A stretch of 64,000 nt of DNA from Thauera sp. 28 (GTDB lineage: Bacteria; Pseudomonadota; Gammaproteobacteria; Burkholderiales; Rhodocyclaceae): positions 62,001 through 126,000 of the forward strand of contig NZ_AMXA01000007.1 in assembly GCF_000310145.2 (NCBI RefSeq), written 5' to 3'. Of the stretch, positions 53,819-63,771 are shown one piece after another (the first letter of the stretch is position 1; each line of letters opens with the position of its first letter). Position numbers and translations under genes: made by a program. The notes under the pieces were generated by a model that did no database searches, had not been told where the DNA came from, and saw only the letters and a list, made by a program, of their open reading frames with translations.

Positions 53819-54976
53819 ATGCCATCCTTTCCTGCTCCCCTCGCCTCCCGCCTGCCCGCCGTCGGCACGACGATCTTCACCGTGATGTCGCGCCTGGCCC
53901 AGGAGTGCGGCGCCATCAACCTGTCCCAGGGCTTTCCCGATTTCAACGCCGAGGACGTGTTGTTCGAGCGCGTCGCACATTGGATGCGCACCGGCCACAA
54001 CCAGTACGCGCCGATGGCCGGCTGCCTTGCGCTGCGCGCGGCAATCGCCGCCAAGGTCGAGACGCTGTATGGCACGGCCTATGACGAGGAGTCCGAGATC
54101 ACCGTCACCGCGGGCGCCACCCAGGCCTTGTTCACCGCCGTGACTGCATGCGTGCATCCCGGCGACGAGGTCATCGTGTTCGAGCCGGTGTACGACTCCT
54201 ACGTGCCCGCGATCGAGCTCGCCGGCGGCACGCCGGTGCGGCTGCAGCTCTCCGCCCCCGACTACCGCCCGGACTGGGAGGCGGTGGCCGCGGCGATAAC
54301 GCCGCGCACGCGCATGATCATGATCAACACCCCGCACAACCCCACCGCGACCATCTGGACGCGCGCCGACCTCGACCGCCTGGCTGCGCTCACGCGTGGC
54401 ACCGGCATCATCGTGGTGGCCGACGAGGTCTACGAGCATATCGTGTTCGATGGCGCCAGCCACGCAAGCTGCGCCGCCCACCCCGAACTGGCGGCGCGCA
54501 GCTTCGTGGTCTCGAGCTTCGGCAAGACCTACCACATTACCGGCTGGAAGGTCGGCTACGTACTGGCGCCGCGCGAGCTCATGGCAGAGTTCCGCAAGGT
54601 GCACCAGTTCAATGTGTTCACGGTGAACACCCCGGTTCAACTCGCGCTCGCCGACTACATGGCCGACGCCGGCCGCCACACCGGACTGGCCGCCTTCTAC
54701 CAGGCCAAGCGCAACTACTTCCGTGCCGCACTGGCCAACTCTCGCTTCGATCTGCTGCCCGCGCACGGCACCTACTTCCAGCTCGCCCGCTACGAGCGCA
54801 TCAGCGCACTCGGCGACACGTCCTTCTGCGAACACCTGACCCGCAAGGTGGGCGTGGCCGCCATACCCGTATCGGCCTTTTTCGCAGACGGTCGCGACGA
54901 ACGCGTGATCCGTTTCTGCTTTGCCAAGAACGAAACCACCCTGGCCGCAGCCTGCGAACGGCTCAATGCCATTTGA
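53819..54976 (+). CDS. PLP-dependent aminotransferase, methionine-type (YbdL/KAT-like)
   Basis: 385-residue class I/II fold-type I aminotransferase. INLSQGFPDFNAED, PHNPTATIWT, and SSFGKTYHITGWKVGY (PLP Lys) identify the YbdL/kynurenine-aminotransferase group, which often prefers methionine/glutamine and 2-keto-4-methylthiobutyrate. With the following MtnA gene it fits methionine salvage, regenerating methionine from its keto acid. It starts a plus-strand trio; the mtnA ATG lies 113 bp after its stop. Confidence 0.85.
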   Translation: MPSFPAPLASRLPAVGTTIFTVMSRLAQECGAINLSQGFPDFNAEDVLFERVAHWMRTGHNQYAPMAGCLALRAAIAAKVETLYGTAYDEESEITVTAGATQALFTAVTACVHPGDEVIVFEPVYDSYVPAIELAGGTPVRLQLSAPDYRPDWEAVAAAITPRTRMIMINTPHNPTATIWTRADLDRLAALTRGTGIIVVADEVYEHIVFDGASHASCAAHPELAARSFVVSSFGKTYHITGWKVGYVLAPRELMAEFRKVHQFNVFTVNTPVQLALADYMADAGRHTGLAAFYQAKRNYFRAALANSRFDLLPAHGTYFQLARYERISALGDTSFCEHLTRKVGVAAIPVSAFFADGRDERVIRFCFAKNETTLAAACERLNAI

Positions 54977-55088
54977 GCGACTTCCCGGGCACGGACCGGG
55001 CGCGCTGCAGACAGCGCCCAGGCCGGCACGGCGCGGGGCACGACTACCCCAACTCGATTACTCGATCCACGCTGGACAACCGATAAGC

Positions 55089-56180
55089 ATGTTCCAACAA
55101 CCGATCCCCACCCTGTTCCGTGACGGCGACCGCCTGCTGGTCCTCGACCAGACCTTGCTGCCCTTTCGCACCGAACGCGCCGCCCTGAGCACCCTGGACG
55201 ATGTGGCTGCCGCCATCCGCGACATGCAGGTGCGCGGCGCCCCCCTGATCGGCGCCACCGCAGCCTTCGGCGTGGCACTCGCACTCGAGCGGCAGGGTGC
55301 CGACGACCGCAGCTTGCAGCACGCCCTCACCGTACTGGGCGCAACCCGCCCGACCGCAGTCAACCTGCACTGGGCGCTGGCGCGCATGGACACGGCGCTG
55401 CGGCCGCTGCGGCCCGCGCAGCGGCTAGCTGCGGCGTGGGCCGCAGCGGAAGCCATACGGCTCGACGATGCACAGACATGCGATGCGATCGGCCGCCACG
55501 GCCTGGACATCCTGCGCGCGCTGGCAGCAACTCGCACGCGCCCGCTGCGCATCATGACGCACTGCAACGCCGGCTGGCTTGCCACCTGCGGCGCCGGCAC
55601 CGCGCTGGCGCCGATCTACGCCGCGCAGGCCGCGGGGCTCGCAGTCGAGGTCTTCGTCAGCGAAACCCGTCCGCGCAACCAGGGCCTGCTCACAGCCTGG
55701 GAACTGCGCGCCGCAGGCGTCGCCCACGTACTGATCGCCGACAATGCCGCCGGCCTGCTGCTGATGCGCGGCGAGGTGGACCTCGTCATCACCGGCGCCG
55801 ATCGAATCGCTGCCAACGGTGACAGCGCCAACAAGGTCGGCACCTACCTGAAGGCGCTCGCCGCACAGGCGGCCGGCGTACCCTTCTACATCGCAGCACC
55901 GCACTCGACGCTCGACTTCAGCTGCCCGGACGGGGCTGCGATCCCGATCGAGGACCGCGGCGCGGACGAGGTTTGCCGGCTGCGCGGCGTCACCCCTTCG
56001 CCCGGAACCGAGGACGACGAGGGCGAGATCGCCACCGTGCGCCTGGCCCCGATGGACACCCGCGTCGCCAACCCCGCCTTCGACGTGACCCCGGCGGCAC
56101 TGATCCGCGGCATCATCACCGAACGCGGCGTGGTCGCCGCAGGCGAGTTGGCGGCGCTGTACCCGGAGCGCCGCCAATGA
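55089..56180 (+). CDS. mtnA: S-methyl-5-thioribose-1-phosphate isomerase
   Basis: 363 residues. MQVRGAPLIGATAAFG, MTHCNAGWLAT (catalytic Cys), FVSETRPRNQG and ITGADRIAANGDSANKVGT are the eIF2B-like MtnA motifs, all present in order. It converts 5-methylthioribose-1-phosphate to the ribulose-1-phosphate form; MtnA also accepts 5-deoxyribose-1-phosphate. ATG 55089; the frame is open to 54921 through the aminotransferase end. It overlaps the following aldolase gene by 4 bp. Confidence 0.95.
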   Translation: MFQQPIPTLFRDGDRLLVLDQTLLPFRTERAALSTLDDVAAAIRDMQVRGAPLIGATAAFGVALALERQGADDRSLQHALTVLGATRPTAVNLHWALARMDTALRPLRPAQRLAAAWAAAEAIRLDDAQTCDAIGRHGLDILRALAATRTRPLRIMTHCNAGWLATCGAGTALAPIYAAQAAGLAVEVFVSETRPRNQGLLTAWELRAAGVAHVLIADNAAGLLLMRGEVDLVITGADRIAANGDSANKVGTYLKALAAQAAGVPFYIAAPHSTLDFSCPDGAAIPIEDRGADEVCRLRGVTPSPGTEDDEGEIATVRLAPMDTRVANPAFDVTPAALIRGIITERGVVAAGELAALYPERRQ

Positions 56181-56866
56181 ACGGCCACGGCCCGGCTCGC
56201 ACCACAGCGGGCACAGCGACAGACGAGACGGCCCTGCGCACCACCCTGCTCGACACCCTGCGCGCCATGGGCGCGGCACGCCTGAACGTGGGTACGGCGG
56301 GCAATGCCAGCGTACGGCTGGACGGCGGGGACATGCTCATCACCCCCAGCGGCGTGCCTGCCGAGCGCTGCCGCCCCGAGGACATGGCGGTGGTGGCGGC
56401 GGACGGCAGCCCGCGCGGGGCGCTCGCCCCATCGTCGGAGTGGCAACTGCACCGCGACATCTATGCCGCCTTTCCGGCGGCGGGAGCGGTGCTGCATGCC
56501 CACGCCCCCTTTGCCACCGCATTGGCTTGCCAGCGGCAGGAGATCCCGCCCTTCCACTACATGATCGCGCGCTTCGGTGGCAGCACGGTGCGCTGTGCAC
56601 GCTACGCCACATTCGGCACCCAGACACTTTCCGATGCCACGACGGCAGCGCTGCAGGACCGCAACGCCTGCCTGCTGGCAAACCACGGCATGGTCGTTTT
56701 CGGTCGCGACCTCGAGCATGCATTGGCGCTGGCGATCGAGTTCGAGACCCTGTGCGAACAATACTGGCGCACCCTGCAGATCGGCACGCCAGTGCTGCTC
56801 TCGGCGGCAGAGATGGACGAGGTCATCGAGCGCTTCCGTTGGTACGGCAAGGCGCGCAAGGCATGA
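56177..56866 (+). CDS. Class II aldolase, FucA/Ald2-like (5-(methylthio)ribulose- or 5-deoxyribulose-1-phosphate aldolase)
   Basis: 229 residues. Catalytic Glu88 in APSSEW and zinc ligands H107/H109 in VLHAHA and H170 in LANHGM match the class II aldolase site. HYMIARFGG and YATFGTQTLSD are much closer to L-fuculose-phosphate aldolase than to MtnB dehydratase. Next to mtnA, and translationally coupled to it, this fits the Ald2 step of the DHAP shunt, giving DHAP plus a 2-carbon aldehyde. MtnB activity is the alternative. Confidence 0.8.
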   Translation: MNGHGPARTTAGTATDETALRTTLLDTLRAMGAARLNVGTAGNASVRLDGGDMLITPSGVPAERCRPEDMAVVAADGSPRGALAPSSEWQLHRDIYAAFPAAGAVLHAHAPFATALACQRQEIPPFHYMIARFGGSTVRCARYATFGTQTLSDATTAALQDRNACLLANHGMVVFGRDLEHALALAIEFETLCEQYWRTLQIGTPVLLSAAEMDEVIERFRWYGKARKA

Positions 56867-56886
56867 CCGCCCACCGGTCAACGTGA

Positions 56887-56929
56887 AAGCCCCTGCGCGA
56901 ACGGGAGGCGTTCGTCCGCGCAGGGGCTT
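56887..56929. terminator. Bidirectional hairpin terminator between the aldolase gene and ftsZ
   Basis: A perfect 13-bp stem, AAGCCCCTGCGCG with CGCGCAGGGGCTT, extended by AACG/CGTT after a two-base bulge, with a short GGAGG loop. It sits between convergent genes. Only a short T-run follows on the minus strand, so rho-independent activity is likely but not assured. Confidence 0.75.
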
Positions 56930-56994
56930 GGCGCCGGAACACGGCGCGGGGGGGCGGCTGCGGGGCCGCCCTGATCAGGGTCGGAGCCGGTGAA

Positions 56995-58140
56995 TCAATC
57001 CGCCTGGCGACGCAGGAAGGCGGGGATGTCGTAGGTACCGACGCCGCTCGTGCTCATGGCCTCGACCGTCGTGCGGCGGCCGCTGCGCATCACGGCCGGC
57101 ACGTCGAGACTGTTCATGTCCACCGCGCCGCTGCTCATCGACGGGCCGTAGGTACCCGTCCCCTGCACCACCTGCATGACCGGCTGACGGGCGGCACGCG
57201 GGGCGCCAAGGCCAGTGGCCACGACGGTGATGCGGATGCGGTCTTCCATGGTCTCGTCGAACACGGTGCCGTACTTGACGAAGGCCTCAGGCGCAGCGAA
57301 GGCCTGCACGGTCTTCACCGCATCGCGCACTTCCGACATCTTGAGCGACTTGCTGGCGGTGATGTTGATCAGCACGCAACGCGCGCCCGACAGTTCGGTG
57401 CCCTCGAGCAGCGGCGAGACGGCAGCCTGCTCGGCAGCGATGCGCGCGCGGTCCAGGCCCGAAGCCTCGGCCGAGCCCATCATCGCACGGCCCATCTCGG
57501 CCATCGCGGTACGCACGTCCTGGAAGTCGACGTTGACCAGGCCGGGAACGTTGATGATCTCGGCGATGCCACCCACCGCCGAACGCAGCACGTTGTCTGC
57601 CGAGCGGAAGCACTCCTCGAAGCCGGCATCGTCGCCATAGACGTCGAGCAGCTTGTCATTGAGCACGACGATCAGCGAATCGACATGGCGGGTGAGCTCT
57701 TCCACGCCGCTCTCGGCGACACGGATACGGTTCTCGAAGTCGAAGGGCTTGGTCACCACGGCGACGGTCAGGATGCCCATCTCCTTGGCAATCTCGGCCA
57801 CCACGGGTGCCGCACCGGTACCGGTGCCGCCACCCATGCCGCCGGTGATGAAGACCATGTGTGCGCCTTCGAGCACCGCAGCGATGTCATCACGCGACTC
57901 CTGCGCAGCGGCACGGCCCGCCTCGGGCTTGGAGCCGGCGCCGAGGCCCGTCTTGCCCAGCTGAACCTTGGTGGTCGCCAGGCAGCGATTGAGCGCCTGG
58001 GCGTCGGTGTTGGCGGAGATGAAATCCACCCCCTTCACGCCTTCACGGATCATGTGGTCGACAGCGTTGCCGCCGGCACCGCCCACGCCGATCACCTTGA
58101 TCATCGTCCCGCTCGATTCCTTCTCAACAATCTCGAACAT
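56995..58140 (-). CDS. ftsZ: Cell division protein FtsZ
   Basis: 381-residue tubulin-like GTPase. GVGGAGGNAVDHM, the tubulin signature GGMGGGTGTGAAPV, and NVDFQDVRTAM with the T7-loop region are intact. The C-terminal linker is short and the protein ends TYDIPAFLRRQAD, the conserved tail that binds FtsA and ZipA. The start ATG 58140 has AGGAGG about 9 bases upstream. It closes the division and cell-wall run; the expected terminator follows at 56887-56929. Confidence 0.98.
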   Translation of the reverse strand: MFEIVEKESSGTMIKVIGVGGAGGNAVDHMIREGVKGVDFISANTDAQALNRCLATTKVQLGKTGLGAGSKPEAGRAAAQESRDDIAAVLEGAHMVFITGGMGGGTGTGAAPVVAEIAKEMGILTVAVVTKPFDFENRIRVAESGVEELTRHVDSLIVVLNDKLLDVYGDDAGFEECFRSADNVLRSAVGGIAEIINVPGLVNVDFQDVRTAMAEMGRAMMGSAEASGLDRARIAAEQAAVSPLLEGTELSGARCVLINITASKSLKMSEVRDAVKTVQAFAAPEAFVKYGTVFDETMEDRIRITVVATGLGAPRAARQPVMQVVQGTGTYGPSMSSGAVDMNSLDVPAVMRSGRRTTVEAMSTSGVGTYDIPAFLRRQAD

Positions 58141-58195
58141 TTGCCTCGCCTCCTGAATTGACGGCCCTGCTCAACACCGAATGCCGCCAGCCCGC

Positions 58196-58228
58196 ATTTA
58201 GTATCAACTTCGCAGTCTACTACTAAAT
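58196..58228. promoter_or_regulatory. Inverted repeat in the ftsA-ftsZ gap
   Basis: ATTTAGTA (58196-58203) and TACTAAAT (58221-58228) are perfect inverted copies 17 bp apart in an AT-richer stretch of a GC-rich window, about 60 bp upstream of ftsZ. It could be an mRNA hairpin or a regulator site, perhaps linked to a local ftsZ promoter. Function is inferred from position. Confidence 0.4.
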
Positions 58229-58280
58229 AGGTGCTGGTTAACCGGCCTTCATCCAAAATGACTGGACCCCGATGGTCCGG

Positions 58281-59510
58281 TCAGAAATTTCGTTCGAACC
58301 ACGACTTCATGCGCCCGAAGAACTGCTTCACACTGCGGGTGTCGCGCGCCTGAAGCCCCCGCCGGCGCTGGGCAGCACCTTCCATAACCAGACCCATTGC
58401 CGTCGAGTAGCGTGGCTGGCAGACCACATCCGCCAAGCCGCCGTCGTACTGCGGCGAACCGACCCTTGCCGGCATGTGGAAAACCTCCTCGGCCAGCTCG
58501 ACCATGCCACGCATGACCGCCGAGCCACCGGTCAGCACGATGCCCGACGACAGCAACTCCTCGTAGCCGCTGCGGCGCAACTCCGCCTGCACGAGCTCGA
58601 ACAGTTCGGACACGCGCGGCTCGATGACGTCGGCCAGCGCCTGGCGCGACAGCTTGCGCGGCGGGCGGTCGCCGACCCCGGGCACCTCGATCATTTCCTC
58701 GGCGTCGGCGAGCTGGTGCATGGCGACGCCGTGGCGCATCTTGATTTCTTCCGCCTCTGAGGTCGGGGTGCGCAAGGCCATCGCGATGTCGTTGGTGATC
58801 TGGTCGCCGGCGACCGGAATGACCGCAGTGTGGCGGATGGCCCCCTGGGTGAACACCGCGATATCGGTCGTACCGCCGCCGATATCGACCATGCACACGC
58901 CAAGCTCCTTCTCGTCTTCGGTGAGCACGGCATGGCTCGAGGCGAGCGGCTGCAGGCTGAGGTCCATGACCTCGAGGCCGCAGCGACGCACGCACTTGAT
59001 GACGTTCTGCGCCGCCGACACCGCACCGGTGACGATATGCACCTTGACCTCCAGGCGCACGCCGCTCATGCCGATCGGCTCGCGCACCCCACCCTGGCCA
59101 TCGATGATGAACTCCTGGGTGAGGATGTGCAGGATCTGCTGCTCGGCCGGAATCGGCATCGCACGCGCGACCTCGATCACCCGGTCGACATCCATGGGCG
59201 AGACTTCCTTCTCCTTGATCGCGACCGTGCCGCTGGAGTTGAAGCTCTTGATGTGACTGCCTGCGATGCCGGTATAGACCTCGTGGATCTTGCAGTCGGC
59301 CATCACCTCGACCTCCTGTACGACGCGCGAGATGGCGTCGACCGTGGCCTCGATGTTGACCACCACGCCGCGCTTGAGGCCGCTGGTCGGCTGGGTGCCG
59401 AGTCCGATCACGTTGAGACGGCCATCGGGCTTGACCTCGGCCACCATGCAGGTGACCTTGGCGGTGCCAATGTCGAGGCCGACGATCAGTTCCTTGTATT
59501 CCTTGCTCAT
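58281..59510 (-). CDS. ftsA: Cell division protein FtsA
   Basis: 409-residue actin-like ATPase. IVGLDIGTAKVTCMVAEV (phosphate 1), VDIGGGTTDIAVF (phosphate 2) and GIVLTGGSAVMRGMVEL (adenosine motif) are intact, and the tail SVKQFFGRMKSWFERNF is the amphipathic membrane helix. It tethers FtsZ filaments to the membrane. ATG 59510 overlaps the ftsQ stop by 4 bp; the frame open to 59744 is not family-like. Confidence 0.98.
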   Translation of the reverse strand: MSKEYKELIVGLDIGTAKVTCMVAEVKPDGRLNVIGLGTQPTSGLKRGVVVNIEATVDAISRVVQEVEVMADCKIHEVYTGIAGSHIKSFNSSGTVAIKEKEVSPMDVDRVIEVARAMPIPAEQQILHILTQEFIIDGQGGVREPIGMSGVRLEVKVHIVTGAVSAAQNVIKCVRRCGLEVMDLSLQPLASSHAVLTEDEKELGVCMVDIGGGTTDIAVFTQGAIRHTAVIPVAGDQITNDIAMALRTPTSEAEEIKMRHGVAMHQLADAEEMIEVPGVGDRPPRKLSRQALADVIEPRVSELFELVQAELRRSGYEELLSSGIVLTGGSAVMRGMVELAEEVFHMPARVGSPQYDGGLADVVCQPRYSTAMGLVMEGAAQRRRGLQARDTRSVKQFFGRMKSWFERNF

Positions 59511-60370
59511 TGCCTGCCTTTCCTGCCGCTGGGCGCCGCGGGCTGCAACAGCACCGAGGCGTCCGCCGGCGTCAGCGCGAACCCGCCCGGATAGCGCAGA
59601 TCCGCGACCTTGATTTCGATATCGATATCCTGCTGCACGCCAGGCCACACTGCGATGAAGCGCTGCAGGCGGTCGACGAGCGGTGCCTTGTCCTGTTCGC
59701 GGCCGAGCACGATGGTGAGGCCGCTGTCCAGATGAAGCTGCCACGCCTCGCGCGCCGACAGCGCCAGCCCCACGAGGCGCACGCCGAGCGGCTGCAGCAT
59801 CGCCGAAAACTCGGCGTGGCGCGCGAGCAGCCGGGTGGACGAACCCTGCGGGCCATCGAACTGCGGCATGTCTGCGTTGCTGGCAGCGACGAAGACCTCG
59901 CCCTGGCGGTTGACCAGGCGCGCATCGCCGCTCTCGGACACCGTCCAGTAGGCCACCGCTTCGTGCTCCTCGAGGCGCAACTCGAGCGCATCGGGCCAGC
60001 GCCGGCGCACATCAGCCTTGCGCACCCAGGGCAGCTTCTCGAAGGTGGCACGCACCTCGTCCAGATTGACGGTGAAGAAGTTGCCCTGCACGGCGAGCCG
60101 CGCGGCGTATTCGAGCTGGGCTTCGGTCACCTGCGCAGGCGGCGTCACCACCACAAGCTCGCGCAACGGGAACAATGGCCGCGACAGGAACCAGGCAACG
60201 AGCGCCCAGCCCAGCGCGACCGCAGCACCGAGCGTGATCAGGTCGGACACCAGGTTGAGCAGCGCAGGGCGATGCCAAAGGCCACGCTCGACCGGCGCGC
60301 GCGCCCGCGCACCCGCAGCGGCCTGACGGCCAGAGCGGATCGACGCAGGGCGGGCGCGTACTTCAGCCAA
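59507..60370 (-). CDS. ftsQ: Cell division protein FtsQ
   Basis: 287-residue single-pass protein. A basic cytoplasmic start (about 35 residues), one membrane segment ([19 protein letters not shown]), the POTRA domain ([47 protein letters not shown] in part) and the beta domain. It links early and late divisome proteins. It overlaps the ddlB stop by 8 bp and ftsA by 4 bp. Confidence 0.96.
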   Translation of the reverse strand: MAEVRARPASIRSGRQAAAGARARAPVERGLWHRPALLNLVSDLITLGAAVALGWALVAWFLSRPLFPLRELVVVTPPAQVTEAQLEYAARLAVQGNFFTVNLDEVRATFEKLPWVRKADVRRRWPDALELRLEEHEAVAYWTVSESGDARLVNRQGEVFVAASNADMPQFDGPQGSSTRLLARHAEFSAMLQPLGVRLVGLALSAREAWQLHLDSGLTIVLGREQDKAPLVDRLQRFIAVWPGVQQDIDIEIKVADLRYPGGFALTPADASVLLQPAAPSGRKGRQ

Positions 60371-61277
60371 GGCGAGCCCCTTCCAGAAGGGTGAGACACA
60401 GGGTGGTGAAGTCCATGCCTGCCACGCGTGCAGACATCGGCACCAGAGAGTGGCCGGTCATGCCCGGCGAGGTGTTCATCTCGAGCAGATAGGGGCGGCC
60501 GTCATCGGTGAGGATGAGATCGGCACGCCCCCAGCCGCGGCAGCCGAGAACGCGTGCGGACTTCATCACCATCGCCTGCAACTCGGACTCTTGCGCGGCG
60601 GGCAGGCCGCTCGGGCAGTCGTAGCGGGTGTCGTCGGTGAAGTACTTGTGCTGATAGTCATAGTTGCCGTCGGGGGCGACGATGCGCACCAGCGGCAAGG
60701 CCTGATCCTCGAGGAAGGGGGCGGTGAGCTCGGCGCCGGCGATGAACTCCTCGGCGATCACCATGCGGTCGAAGCGCGCGGCCAGCTCCCAGGCCGCGCG
60801 CAACTGTCCGGCTTCCACGACCTTGGTTGCCCCCATGCTCGAGCCTTCGTGCACCGGCTTGACGAAGATCGGCAGGCCCAGCTCGGCCACTACCGCCTCC
60901 CAGTCGGTGTCCGCCTCGAGAATGGCGTAACGTGGCGTGGGCAGGCCAGCAGACAGCCACACCATCTTGGTGCGCCACTTGTCCATCGACAGCGCGGAGG
61001 CCATCACGCCGCTGCCGGTGTAGGGGATGCCCATCAGCTCGAGGGCGCCCTGCACCGTGCCGTCCTCGCCGCCACGACCATGCAGGGCGATGAAGACGCG
61101 GTCGAAGCCCTCTTCCTTGAGGATGTGGAGGTCGCGCTCGGCAGGATCGAAGCCGTGGGCATCCACGCCGGCCTGCTGCAACGCGGCAAGCACCGCCCGC
61201 CCCGACATCAGGGAGACTTCACGCTCGGCCGAAGAGCCGCCGAACAAAACCGCAACCTTGCCGAATGCCGTACTCAC
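60363..61277 (-). CDS. ddlB: D-alanine--D-alanine ligase
   Basis: 304 residues of the ATP-grasp family. [45 protein letters not shown], and [15 protein letters not shown] are the DdlB substrate and Mg-ATP motifs. It makes the D-Ala-D-Ala dipeptide for peptidoglycan. It directly follows murC with a 4-bp overlap; no murB lies between them. Confidence 0.97.
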   Translation of the reverse strand: MSTAFGKVAVLFGGSSAEREVSLMSGRAVLAALQQAGVDAHGFDPAERDLHILKEEGFDRVFIALHGRGGEDGTVQGALELMGIPYTGSGVMASALSMDKWRTKMVWLSAGLPTPRYAILEADTDWEAVVAELGLPIFVKPVHEGSSMGATKVVEAGQLRAAWELAARFDRMVIAEEFIAGAELTAPFLEDQALPLVRIVAPDGNYDYQHKYFTDDTRYDCPSGLPAAQESELQAMVMKSARVLGCRGWGRADLILTDDGRPYLLEMNTSPGMTGHSLVPMSARVAGMDFTTLCLTLLEGARLG

Positions 61278-62689
61278 GAAACGTCCTCGATGCGGGCGAG
61301 CTTGCCCGGCACACCGCCGATGCTGCCCGCGCCCATGGTGATCACCACGTCGCCATCGCGCGCGGCGGAAAGAACCATCCTCGGCATGTCGCCGATGTCC
61401 TCCACGAACACCGGCTCAACCTTGCCAGCAACCCTGATCGCACGCGCAAGCGCACGCCCGTCGGCAGCCACGATCGGCGATTCGCCCGCGGCATAGACCT
61501 CGGCAAGCAACAGACCATCGACCGTCGACAACACCTTGACGAAGTCTTCGAAGCAGTCCCGGGTACGCGTAAAGCGGTGCGGCTGGAAAGCCAATACCAG
61601 GCGGCGGCCGGGGAAGGCGCCACGGGCCGCGGCAATGGTCGCCGCCATCTCCACCGGGTGGTGGCCATAGTCGTCGATCAGGGTGAAGCTGCCGGCCTCG
61701 TCACCGTCGGCGTCGAGCAGCGCGACCTCGCCGTAGCGCTGGAAGCGGCGGCCAACGCCGTTGAACTCGGCAAGCGCCTTGACGATGGCAGCGTCGGGCA
61801 CCTGCACTTCAGTCGCCACCGCGATCGCAGCCAGCGCATTGAGCACGTTGTGCATGCCGGGCAGATTGAGCTCGATCGACAGCCGTGTCGTCGTGCCGTT
61901 GACCCGCACGCAGTCGAACAGCATGCGACCACCGTCGGCGCGCACGTTCTCGGCGCGGATGTTGGCGCTCTCCGACAAGCCGTAGCGCACGATCTGCTTG
62001 GACACGCGCGGGATGATCTCGCGCACGTTGGGGTCGTCCTCGCAGAGCACGGCCACACCATAGAAGGGCAGGCGCTGGAGGAAATCGACGAAGGCTTGCT
62101 TGACGCGGCCGAAATCGTGACCGTAGGTCTCCATGTGGTCGGCATCGATGTTGGTGACGACCGAGATGACCGGGTTGAGCAGCAGGAAGGAGGCGTCCGA
62201 CTCGTCGGCCTCGGCAACCAGGTAGTCGCCGCTGCCGAGGCGGGCATTGGCACCCGCGGCATTGAGGCGGCCGCCGATGACGAAGGTCGGATCGATGCCG
62301 CCCTCGGCGAGGATACTGGCGACCAGCGAGGTGGTGGTGGTCTTGCCGTGGGTGCCGGCGATGGCGATGCCGTGCTTGAAGCGCATCAGCTCGGCAAGCA
62401 TCTGCGCGCGCGGCACGACCGGAACGTGGCGCTCGCGCGCGGCGACCACCTCGGGGTTGTCGGCCTTGACGGCTGTCGACACCACCACCACGTCGGCGCC
62501 GGCGACATTGGCAGCGTCGTGCCCTCGCACCACACTGGCGCCCATCTTCTGCAGCCGGCGGGTCGCAGCGTTGTCACCCAGGTCCGAACCGCTGACGTTG
62601 AAGCCCTGGTTGACCAGTACCTCGGCGATGCCGCTCATGCCGGCGCCGCCGATGCCGACGAAATGAATGTTCCTGACCTTGTGCTTCAT
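61274..62689 (-). CDS. murC: UDP-N-acetylmuramate--L-alanine ligase
   Basis: 471 residues. [16 protein letters not shown] is the N-terminal Rossmann motif, [12 protein letters not shown] the ATP loop, and [12 protein letters not shown] plus FQPHRFTRT the C-terminal Mur ligase motifs. It adds L-Ala to UDP-MurNAc in the cytoplasm. Coupled by 4-bp overlaps to murG and ddlB. Confidence 0.98.
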   Translation of the reverse strand: MKHKVRNIHFVGIGGAGMSGIAEVLVNQGFNVSGSDLGDNAATRRLQKMGASVVRGHDAANVAGADVVVVSTAVKADNPEVVAARERHVPVVPRAQMLAELMRFKHGIAIAGTHGKTTTTSLVASILAEGGIDPTFVIGGRLNAAGANARLGSGDYLVAEADESDASFLLLNPVISVVTNIDADHMETYGHDFGRVKQAFVDFLQRLPFYGVAVLCEDDPNVREIIPRVSKQIVRYGLSESANIRAENVRADGGRMLFDCVRVNGTTTRLSIELNLPGMHNVLNALAAIAVATEVQVPDAAIVKALAEFNGVGRRFQRYGEVALLDADGDEAGSFTLIDDYGHHPVEMAATIAAARGAFPGRRLVLAFQPHRFTRTRDCFEDFVKVLSTVDGLLLAEVYAAGESPIVAADGRALARAIRVAGKVEPVFVEDIGDMPRMVLSAARDGDVVITMGAGSIGGVPGKLARIEDVS

Positions 62690-63771
62690 GCGTTTACTCC
62701 AGCGGCGGTTTTCGAGCTGGCGAGCGCAGCGCAGACTGCGGCCACTTCATCCGCCGCCTGTGGCCGTGCAAGCGCGCGCGCGCACTCGGCCATTGCCTGC
62801 AAGCGGGAGCGGTCGAGGCTCGACAGGATGCCCGCCAGACGCTCGGGGGTGAGCTCGGCCTGCGGCAGCAGATAAGCGGCGCCGTGCTCGGCAAGGAAGC
62901 GCGCATTGCCGGTCTGGTGGTCGTCCACCGCATGCGGGTAAGGCACGAGCAGGCTGGCAACGCCGACCGCCGCCAGCTCGGCAACGGTGAGCGCGCCGGC
63001 CCGACAGATGACGAGGTCGGCGTCGGCGTAGGCCGCCGCCATGTCGTCGATGAAGGGACGCAACTCGCCTTCGAGCTGCAGGGTGGCGTAGGTCTGGCGC
63101 AACCCGTCGATCTGTTTCTCGCCCGCCTGGTGCAGCACCTGCGGACGCTGCTCGGGCGGAAGGCGCAGCAGGGCCTGTGGCAGAGCCTCGTTGAGCGCGG
63201 CAGCGCCCAGGCTGCCGCCGACCACGAGCAGGCGCAACGGCCCGCTGCGGCCGCCATAACGCTCGGCGGGCGGCGCTACTGCAGCAATGTCGGCACGCAC
63301 AGGGTTGCCCAGCCAACGCGCCTTGGGCAGCACATCGGGGAAGCCGCTCAGCACCCGGTCGGCCACGCGCGCGAGCACGCGGTTGGCAAGGCCGGCCACC
63401 GAGTTCTGCTCGTGCAGCACCAGCGGGCGGCCAAGCAGGGCCGCCATCATGCCGCCGGGGAAGGTGATATAGCCGCCCATGCCAAGCACCACGTCGGGGC
63501 GGCTGCGGCGCAGCGCGCGCAGCGCCTGCCAGAACCCGGACAGCAGGTTCAGTGGCAGCAACAGCTTGCGCACCAGGCCCTTGCCGCGCAGCGCACCAAA
63601 GCGCACCCACGCCGTATCGTAGCCGCGCTGCGGCACGATACGCGCCTCCATGCCGTCCGGGTTACCCATCCACACGATGCGCCAGCCCCGTGCGCGCAGC
63701 ACTTCGGCCACCGCGATGCCAGGGAAGATGTGGCCGCCGGTGCCACCGGCCATGACCATCAGGGTCTTCAT
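62686..63771 (-). CDS. murG: UDP-N-acetylglucosamine--undecaprenyl-PP-MurNAc-pentapeptide transferase
   Basis: 361 residues. [19 protein letters not shown] and GGYITFPG are the first MurG G-loops, [12 protein letters not shown] the acceptor segment, and [13 protein letters not shown] the second G-loop; [16 protein letters not shown] and [14 protein letters not shown] form the UDP-GlcNAc site. It makes lipid II on the cytoplasmic membrane face. ATG 63771 overlaps the ftsW stop; the open frame to 63951 is not family-like. Confidence 0.98.
   Translation of the reverse strand: MKTLMVMAGGTGGHIFPGIAVAEVLRARGWRIVWMGNPDGMEARIVPQRGYDTAWVRFGALRGKGLVRKLLLPLNLLSGFWQALRALRRSRPDVVLGMGGYITFPGGMMAALLGRPLVLHEQNSVAGLANRVLARVADRVLSGFPDVLPKARWLGNPVRADIAAVAPPAERYGGRSGPLRLLVVGGSLGAAALNEALPQALLRLPPEQRPQVLHQAGEKQIDGLRQTYATLQLEGELRPFIDDMAAAYADADLVICRAGALTVAELAAVGVASLLVPYPHAVDDHQTGNARFLAEHGAAYLLPQAELTPERLAGILSSLDRSRLQAMAECARALARPQAADEVAAVCAALASSKTAAGVNA

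Noticed and set aside
56177-56866. Naming the aldolase gene mtnB
   Set aside because: The YATFGT and HYMIA segments fit FucA-type aldolases better than the dehydratase; mtnB is kept only as an alternative.
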